Shown here in pieces: positions 14,625-19,024 of a DNA stretch of 19,024 nucleotides. This DNA is from Alphaproteobacteria bacterium (GTDB taxonomy: Bacteria > Pseudomonadota > Alphaproteobacteria > Rhizobiales > Aestuariivirgaceae). The number at the start of each line of letters is the position of its first letter. Position 1 is the first letter of the stretch. The notes under the pieces were generated by a model, which was not told where the DNA came from, did not search any database, and saw only the letters and a program-made list of their open reading frames with translations. Location: NCBI GenBank assembly GCA_026400595.1, contig JAPLOT010000286.1, positions 1 through 19,024 of the forward strand, read 5' to 3'. The translations under genes and the position numbers were made by a program.

Positions 14625-15112
14625 GCAACCTTTGTCTCGACGGCCGCCGCCGCCTTGCTCAGCGCGCCAGGGTTGACCATCATGATGGCGTTTGGCGTTC
14701 CGGCGGCCGCGAAAACCTCCGGATAGGCGAGGAGGTCGGTGTCCAAGTAGGTCGCCATCGGCGTGTCATGACCGATGGGCGGAATGCCGCCAATCGCATA
14801 GCCGGTCACCGCGCGCACGAAATCTGCATCGGGCCGGTCGAGGGCTTCTCCGATGACGGCAGCCACCTTGACCGTGTCGACCCGGTTGCGGCCCGAGACG
14901 AGGAGCAGGATCGGACGTCGCGAGTCCTTGCCGCGGAAGACCAGCGACTTCACGATCTGGCCCACGTCGCAGCCGCAGGCGGCGGCGGCGTCCTCGGAGG
15001 TGCGGGTGCTGTCGGGCATGATTGCGATGCGGACCTCAAGTCCGGCTGCCATGGCAGCGCCACGGACCTTGGCTACGGCTCGAGGTTCCGGTTCGGGATT
15101 GGCACTTTCCAT
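14621..15112 (-). CDS. YbaK/EbsC-type aminoacyl-tRNA deacylase
   Basis: 163 residues. This domain hydrolyses mischarged tRNA (for example Cys- or Ala-tRNA-Pro) in trans. Typical features: STRTSEDAAAACGCDVGQIVKSLVF with the conserved lysine for the ester-binding pocket, ILLLVSGRNRVD, the GYAIGGIPPIGH loop in the active site, and a final VFAAAGTPNAIMMVNP strand. Length matches standalone YbaK-like proteins. ATG at 15112 has only a weak ribosome site; an internal ATG 20 codons on (MAAGLEVRI) is possible, but the upstream stretch looks like the disordered ESANPEPEPRAVAKV tail often seen. It converges with the desaturase gene (TTAG overlap) and diverges from the gene at 15190. Confidence 0.88.
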   Translation of the reverse strand: MESANPEPEPRAVAKVRGAAMAAGLEVRIAIMPDSTRTSEDAAAACGCDVGQIVKSLVFRGKDSRRPILLLVSGRNRVDTVKVAAVIGEALDRPDADFVRAVTGYAIGGIPPIGHDTPMATYLDTDLLAYPEVFAAAGTPNAIMMVNPGALSKAAAAVETKVA

Positions 15113-15150
15113 GCAAGATCCGGCTTTATCGGTTGCAACAGGCGTTGACT

Positions 15151-15165
15151 GTGCCAGTCTGGCAC
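15151..15165. promoter_or_regulatory. Palindrome between divergent ybaK-like gene and unknown gene
   Basis: GTGCCA (15151-15156) / TGGCAC (15160-15165), perfect 6-bp arms with spacer GTC, directly after TTGACT (15145-15150), which could be a -35 box for the rightward gene. I see no good -10 at the matching distance. It may be a repressor site. Confidence 0.35.
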
Positions 15166-15189
15166 GGTGCGCAGGCTTGGAGTTGAAGT

Positions 15190-15726
15190 TTGGTCAATGC
15201 CGGCACATCATTCAAGGGCGATGCTGGGTTGACGCAGGCACTGCGCCAGGCCCGCGCGGCGGAGGCCGCCCACGCCGACGCCGTTTTCGCGCTCCGAGAC
15301 GCAAAGGCTATCCGGCTCCAGCTGCTGAAGGACGATCTCATGCCAATCGTCGCCGCACTTCCGCAGTCCGAGCATTTGTTTGATCTTGCCTTGATACCGG
15401 GCGATCCGCCGCGCCTCTGGATCGATCTCATCTCCTATGTGGTCATGGAGCCCGAACACCGCAGCTACCGGCTCTACGAGGACCGCCAGTCGGGCCGTGA
15501 AATCCTCTTCGAAAGCGAAGACCGTGCGCTCATGGTTGAACGGATCCGCCGTCACATGGCCCACCGACTGGTGGCACGGCAGCATCAGATTTCTTCCGTA
15601 ACGTCAGCAGATGTGCCGGCAGGCTTCTCGGTCGGGTCGGTGATCCTGGCATGGCTGGCTGGATTCGCGCTGGGTGCGCTTGCCCTTTTGGCGGCAGCTA
15701 TCCTCTTGGGAAAGCTAGAGATTTAG
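15190..15726 (+). CDS. Unknown protein with one C-terminal membrane helix
   Basis: 178 residues, TTG start with GGAG 8 nt upstream. The N-terminal third is an alanine-rich helix with likely coiled-coil character (ALRQARAAEAAHADAVFALR). The centre is a conserved-looking globular part (LIPGDPPRLWIDLISYVVME, then YRLYEDRQSGREILFES, and a basic helix RIRRHMAHRLVARQ). A single hydrophobic segment (about residues 148-173, VGSVILAWLAGFALGALALL) ends the chain, so it is probably tail-anchored to the inner membrane facing the cytoplasm. I recall similar unnamed proteins in alphaproteobacteria but know of no function. It lies 147 bp upstream of the ceramide operon on the same strand, so co-regulation is possible but unproven. 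Confidence 0.75.
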   Translation: MVNAGTSFKGDAGLTQALRQARAAEAAHADAVFALRDAKAIRLQLLKDDLMPIVAALPQSEHLFDLALIPGDPPRLWIDLISYVVMEPEHRSYRLYEDRQSGREILFESEDRALMVERIRRHMAHRLVARQHQISSVTSADVPAGFSVGSVILAWLAGFALGALALLAAAILLGKLEI

Positions 15727-15784
15727 CCTGCCACATTGGCGTTACATTCTGAAATACCTTTTGATTTCAGTTCCATCCCGGCGC

Positions 15785-15801
15785 CTGTTAGCCCTTAACA
15801 G
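15785..15801. promoter_or_regulatory. Inverted repeat in the leader of the ceramide operon
   Basis: CTGTTA (15785-15790) / TAACAG (15796-15801) with spacer GCCCT, a perfect 6-bp repeat in the 146-bp gap between the unknown gene and the acyl-AMP ligase. It may be an operator; no clear -35/-10 pair was found. Confidence 0.3.
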
Positions 15802-15825
15802 AGGGGCAAGACAATCCAAGGAATC

Positions 15826-15876
15826 ATGCGGGCTTTCTGGTCTGCGTTTCAAGTTCACTACGGGGTGGCAGTTTGA
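15826..15876 (+). CDS. Possible 16-codon leader ORF, stop overlapping the next start
   Basis: ATG at 15826 opens 16 codons (MRAFWSAFQVHYGVAV) ending in TGA at 15874-15876, which overlaps the TTG start of the acyl-AMP ligase as TTGA. AAGGA lies only 3 nt upstream of the ATG, closer than ideal. The frame differs from that of the ligase. It may be a leader peptide that couples translation into a weak TTG start, or chance. It is too short for composition to tell. Confidence 0.35.
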   Translation: MRAFWSAFQVHYGVAV

Positions 15877-17660
15877 CGAAGACTTTGAGCCTGGCGCGCG
15901 ATCACGAGAATCAACGTGAAGTGGTTCGTACGCCGCGCAGCAATCGGCAGCTCCCGCAGCTCCTCGCGCCATTCGCAACGCTTGCCGAAGGCCTGGACTA
16001 TGCTGCACAGGGCGTGACTGGCTTCAACTTCTATTCCTCCCGCGGTGCGCTGCAGGATGTTCTGCCTTATGGGCTGCTGCGCCGCCGGGCGCTTTCGACC
16101 GCGCGCAAGCTCCTGTCGCTTGGCTTTGAACGTGGCGACCGGGTGGCCGTCGTTGCGGAGACCGGCCCGGATTTCATTGTCGTCTTCTTTGCCTGCCAGT
16201 ATGCCGGCCTCGTTCCCTGCCCGATGCCCTATACGATGTATATCGGCGGAAAGGACGCCTATGTCGAGCGTGTGGCGGGCATGCTGCGTGCAGCGCGCGC
16301 CGGAACGGTCATCACCCCGGAAGATCTTCTCGGCCACATCTCGGAAGGTGCCGCCCGCGCCGGCGCAAAGCGCGTCCTGACCTTCAGCGATCTGCAATCC
16401 CTGCCGGAGGCAGCCACCAAGCTCGAGCCCTTCCGGGCGGACGAGCAGGCCTATATCCAGTATTCCTCGGGTTCGACCTCCAGCCCCAAGGGTGTGCTGA
16501 TTTCGCAAGCAGCCATTGCGGCCAATACCCGGGGCATTCTTCGCCACGGCATGCGCATCACCCAGGATGACCGGGCCTTCTCGTGGCTTCCGCTCTATCA
16601 CGACATGGGCCTTGTCGGCTTCTGCCTCGCGCCGATGATGGGCCAATGCACCGTCGACTTTCTCGCCACGACCTCCTTCGCCCGGCGCCCGGCGCTGTGG
16701 CTGAAGCTGATGTCGGACAATCAGTCGACCATTACCTATTCGCCGAGCTTCGGATACGACCTCGCGGCGCGGCGCATCAACGGCGATGCACCCTCGCTCA
16801 ACCTGTCGCGCCTGCGCGTGGCAGGCATCGGCGGCGACATGGTGCGCGCCGACGTGCTGCAACTCTTCGCCGATACGCTTGGCGTAGCCGGTTTCAGGTC
16901 TGCCGCCTTCCTGCCCAGCTACGGCATGGCCGAGACAACGCTGGCTATTTCCTTTGTCGATGCCGATGCGCCTTTCCGTATCGACTCGATCGACCGCCAT
17001 GCGCTCAAGACCGAAGCGCGCGCCGTACCGGCCAAGGGCGAGACAGCGCGCAGCTTCGTGGTCTGCGGCAAGCCCATGCCGGACAGCGTCGTCGAGATCC
17101 GCAACGACTCGGGCCAGCCGCTTGGCGAACGCCGGGTCGGTCGCATCTTCGTGAAGTCGCCAAGCCTGATGGCGGGCTACTATCACAATGAGGATGCCAC
17201 TTCCGCGGCGGTGGGGAGCGACGGATTCCTCGACACTGGCGACATGGGTTACTGGCTGGATGGTGAGATGGTTATCACCGGCCGCGCCAAGGACCTCATC
17301 CTGCACAATGGCCGCAATATCTGGCCGCAGGACATCGAATGGGCGGCCGAGCATATCGAACCGCTGCGTTCGGGCGACGTTGCTGCCTTCGCGGTCGAAG
17401 GCCAGGATGGCGATGACGATGTGGTGGTGCTGGTACAGTGCCGGCTTCAGGATGAAGCCTCCATCGAGTCGCTGCGCCACGCTGTGTCGGCGGCCATCCA
17501 CCGGAGCGCCGGCGTCGAGTGCAGGATCGTGATGGTGCCGCCCAAGAGCCTGCCTTTCACCTCGTCGGGCAAGCTGTCGCGGTCCGCAGCGAAACAGAAG
17601 TATCTTTCCGGCGAGATCGCCGAGATCATGCAGCCTGTGTTCTTGCAGGCGGCACAATAG
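15873..17660 (+). CDS. aasR: Fatty acyl-AMP ligase / acyl-ACP synthetase of the ceramide operon
   Basis: 595 residues, the usual length for fatty acyl-AMP ligases. It activates a fatty acid with ATP and, in this setting, likely transfers it to the dedicated acyl carrier protein. Adenylation motifs: YSSGSTSSPKGV (P-loop, near residues 200-211), PLYHDMGLVG, LPSYGMAETTL, the LDTGDMGYW aspartate, GRAKDLILHNGRNIWPQDIE and the SSGKLSR C-terminal lysine. The stretch after SYGMAETTLAISFVDADAPF is expanded as in the acyl-AMP ligase subfamily, unlike acyl-CoA ligases. Start TTG at 15873 follows GGGGTGG and overlaps the leader ORF stop. It is the first full gene of the operon, 31 nt before the reductase. 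The symbol follows its likely Caulobacter counterpart. Confidence 0.85.
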   Translation: MTKTLSLARDHENQREVVRTPRSNRQLPQLLAPFATLAEGLDYAAQGVTGFNFYSSRGALQDVLPYGLLRRRALSTARKLLSLGFERGDRVAVVAETGPDFIVVFFACQYAGLVPCPMPYTMYIGGKDAYVERVAGMLRAARAGTVITPEDLLGHISEGAARAGAKRVLTFSDLQSLPEAATKLEPFRADEQAYIQYSSGSTSSPKGVLISQAAIAANTRGILRHGMRITQDDRAFSWLPLYHDMGLVGFCLAPMMGQCTVDFLATTSFARRPALWLKLMSDNQSTITYSPSFGYDLAARRINGDAPSLNLSRLRVAGIGGDMVRADVLQLFADTLGVAGFRSAAFLPSYGMAETTLAISFVDADAPFRIDSIDRHALKTEARAVPAKGETARSFVVCGKPMPDSVVEIRNDSGQPLGERRVGRIFVKSPSLMAGYYHNEDATSAAVGSDGFLDTGDMGYWLDGEMVITGRAKDLILHNGRNIWPQDIEWAAEHIEPLRSGDVAAFAVEGQDGDDDVVVLVQCRLQDEASIESLRHAVSAAIHRSAGVECRIVMVPPKSLPFTSSGKLSRSAAKQKYLSGEIAEIMQPVFLQAAQ

Positions 17661-17691
17661 GTCCGGATTCGTCCGGGACTTCACAAGGCCG

Positions 17692-18669
17692 ATGGACAAG
17701 ACCATTGCAATCACCGGCGCCACCGGCTTTGCCGGAGGACATGCCGTCAGCGAACTCCTGAGCCGCGGCCACCGGCTGCGCGCATTGGTGCGCGATCCGC
17801 AGCGTGCGCGCCTGCCGGCGTCGGTCGAGGTGGTGCAGGGCGATCTCTTCGACGCCGAAGCGCTCGATCGCCTGCTGCATGGCGCCGATGCGGTGCTGCA
17901 TCTTGCCGGCGCCATCTCCGCACTCACCGAACACGACTACTTCCGGGTCAACGCGCATGGCACGCTGGCGCTGGCCGAGGCGTCGCTACGCCATGGCGTG
18001 AAGCGCTTCGTGCATGTCTCGTCGCTCTCCGCCCGCGCGCCGCAACTGTCGCCCTATGGCGCCAGCAAGCGGGCAGGGGAGGACGCGGTGTTCAAGCTCA
18101 TGGCCCGTCTCAACGCGGTGATCCTCCGCCCGCCCGCCGTCTACGGCCCGGGCGATCGCGCCACGCTGCCGCTGCTGCGCGAACTGACACGGCCTGTCGC
18201 CGTCGTTCCTGGCCGGCGCGGCAATCGCTTTTCGCTGGTCCATGCTGCCGATCTGGCGCGGTTCGCCGCCGATGCGCTGGTCAATCCTGCCGACGGTCTG
18301 CACGAGATCAGCGACGGCACGCCGAACGGCTATGGCTGGGATGAACTGCTGGCCATTGCCGGACGCGAGCGGGGCGGGCCGATCCGCGCCATATTTCTGC
18401 CCCGGGCCGTGCCGCAAACCGTCGCGGTGGCGGCCGAGGCCCTCGCCCGGGCCACCGGCAGGCCGGGCATGATCAGTCGCGGAAAGATCGCCGAGCTCTA
18501 TCATCCCGACTGGGTGGCACGTGAGGGCGGACTGGTGCTGCCCGCGCCGATCGGCTTTGCGACGGGCTTTCCCGAAACGCTGGCGTGGTATCGCCAGGCC
18601 GGATGGTTGCCTCGGGCGGGCGGCACCGATAGAAGCGGGCGCATATCGAAGAAGGAAGCCGGACCGTGA
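17692..18669 (+). CDS. cerR: NAD-dependent epimerase-like reductase (CerR-type)
   Basis: 325 residues, extended short-chain dehydrogenase fold. The N-terminal nucleotide motif is ITGATGFAGGHAVSELL, with an arginine after the second strand (LVRDPQRA) that may favour NADP; DLFDAEAL, LHLAGA and VSSLSA are also typical. The catalytic pair is in YGASKRAGED, and LRPPAVYGPGDRATLPLL follows. Sitting between an acyl-AMP ligase and an acyl carrier protein with an oxoamine synthase next, it most likely reduces the keto group in bacterial ceramide synthesis, as the equivalent Caulobacter gene does. Sequence alone would also allow a sugar epimerase. ATG at 17692 is 31 nt after the ligase gene; its stop overlaps the next start (GTGA). 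Confidence 0.82.
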   Translation: MDKTIAITGATGFAGGHAVSELLSRGHRLRALVRDPQRARLPASVEVVQGDLFDAEALDRLLHGADAVLHLAGAISALTEHDYFRVNAHGTLALAEASLRHGVKRFVHVSSLSARAPQLSPYGASKRAGEDAVFKLMARLNAVILRPPAVYGPGDRATLPLLRELTRPVAVVPGRRGNRFSLVHAADLARFAADALVNPADGLHEISDGTPNGYGWDELLAIAGRERGGPIRAIFLPRAVPQTVAVAAEALARATGRPGMISRGKIAELYHPDWVAREGGLVLPAPIGFATGFPETLAWYRQAGWLPRAGGTDRSGRISKKEAGP

Positions 18670-18905
18670 CCGATACCGTTGCCGAAATCTGCAAGCTGCT
18701 GGAACCGTTCAATACCGTTGGCACCACGCTTTCGCCTTCGACCGACATTTCCACCGACCTCAACATCGATTCCGTCACGGTGATGGATTTTGTGATGGAG
18801 GTTGAGGACCATTTCGACATCGAGATCCCGCTCAACGTGCTCTCCGAAACGCGCACGGTGGCCGACCTCGCCAAGGTGGTCGAAGCCCGGACAAAGAAGG
18901 GGTAA
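18666..18905 (+). CDS. acpR: Dedicated acyl carrier protein of the ceramide operon
   Basis: 79 residues. The phosphopantetheine attachment serine is Ser36 in the DLNIDSVTVMDFVMEVED motif (Asp-Ser with a typical following helix), and the acidic helix continues to FDIEIPLNVL. The sequence differs from AcpP, where the motif is DSLD; this fits a specialised carrier that takes the acyl chain from the ligase and gives it to the synthase. GTG start at 18666 overlaps the reductase stop (GTGA) with AGGA upstream, so translation is coupled; the synthase ATG follows after 3 nt. Confidence 0.9.
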   Translation: MTDTVAEICKLLEPFNTVGTTLSPSTDISTDLNIDSVTVMDFVMEVEDHFDIEIPLNVLSETRTVADLAKVVEARTKKG

Positions 18906-18908
18906 GGC

Positions 18909-19024
18909 ATGGACCTGCTCGCCAAGCTCGCGACAATCTCCGACCGTCACATGCGCATGAAGGCGCTTGGCGGCGACGCCGTTGGCGTGGTCAACGAAAA
19001 GCTCATCTCGCCCACCCGCGCCCT
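18909..19024 (+). CDS. spt: Alpha-oxoamine synthase, probably serine palmitoyltransferase (N-terminal 38 codons)
   Basis: Cut by the right edge. Only MDLLAKLATISDRHMRMKAL and the following GGDAVGVVNEKLISPTRA are seen. This is like the N-terminal arm of PLP-dependent alpha-oxoamine synthases (serine palmitoyltransferase, 8-amino-7-oxononanoate synthase). The catalytic lysine and other key residues lie outside the window. Context (acyl-AMP ligase, reductase, special carrier protein) makes serine palmitoyltransferase, which condenses acyl-ACP with L-serine into 3-ketosphinganine, the best call. ATG at 18909 is 3 nt after the carrier-protein stop. Confidence 0.72.
   Translation, partial: MDLLAKLATISDRHMRMKALGGDAVGVVNEKLISPTRA

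Noticed and set aside
15160..15176. Sigma-54 promoter (TGGCAC...) before the unknown gene
   Set aside because: The -24 half fits, but no GC dinucleotide lies at the required -12 distance.
1..19024. tRNA, rRNA, insertion sequences, CRISPR arrays, phage genes
   Set aside because: No such genes, long direct repeats or transposase-like frames were recognised by reading; no search could be run.

Overview
The window is GC-rich, densely coded DNA with no RNA genes, insertion sequences or CRISPR arrays that I can see. Gene content (a Mo-responsive mod operon with a short ModE, a BKACE/DUF849 enzyme, a bacterial ceramide operon of the Caulobacter type) points to an alphaproteobacterium, probably from the Hyphomicrobiales or a neighbouring order. 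This is inferred from gene families, not from a marker gene.

Layout. Positions 3-3249 (+) hold the 3' end of a periplasmic adaptor gene and an RND efflux permease gene. The permease is interrupted by an in-frame amber codon at 2299-2301 and appears to lack about 20 codons at the same point, so it looks like a pseudogene. A small glycine-rich hydrophobic protein follows on the minus strand (3318-3611). Positions 3833-6743 are a molybdate module: a short ModE-type regulator (+) convergent with modC, modB and modA (-), with a ModE-type palindrome just upstream of modA. Divergent from modA is a PLP enzyme of the Cys/Met family (6834-8042), convergent with an M20 metallopeptidase/deacylase (8043-9326, -). 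Then come a YccF membrane protein (9439-9855) and a tightly coupled five-gene set (9963-14624): a beta-keto acid cleavage enzyme, a FAD-dependent oxidoreductase, a HAD phosphatase, an AbrB-family membrane protein and a sterol-desaturase-like hydroxylase. A YbaK-type tRNA-editing protein (14621-15112, -) is divergent from a one-TM protein of unknown function (15190-15726).

From 15873 to the right edge lies the start of a ceramide/sphingolipid operon: fatty acyl-AMP ligase, NAD-dependent epimerase-like reductase, a dedicated acyl carrier protein, and the first 38 codons of an alpha-oxoamine synthase that is probably serine palmitoyltransferase. By analogy with Caulobacter, the ligase loads a fatty acid on the carrier protein, the synthase condenses it with serine, and the epimerase-like protein acts as a reductase in the same route.

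Three convergent gene pairs share or abut stop codons (CTAG, TGATCA, TTAG). Many genes start with TTG or GTG and are coupled by short stop/start overlaps. The most notable points are the broken RND gene, the Mo-box with the Mop-less ModE, the uncharacterised five-gene cluster, and a 16-codon leader ORF whose stop overlaps the start of the ceramide operon.
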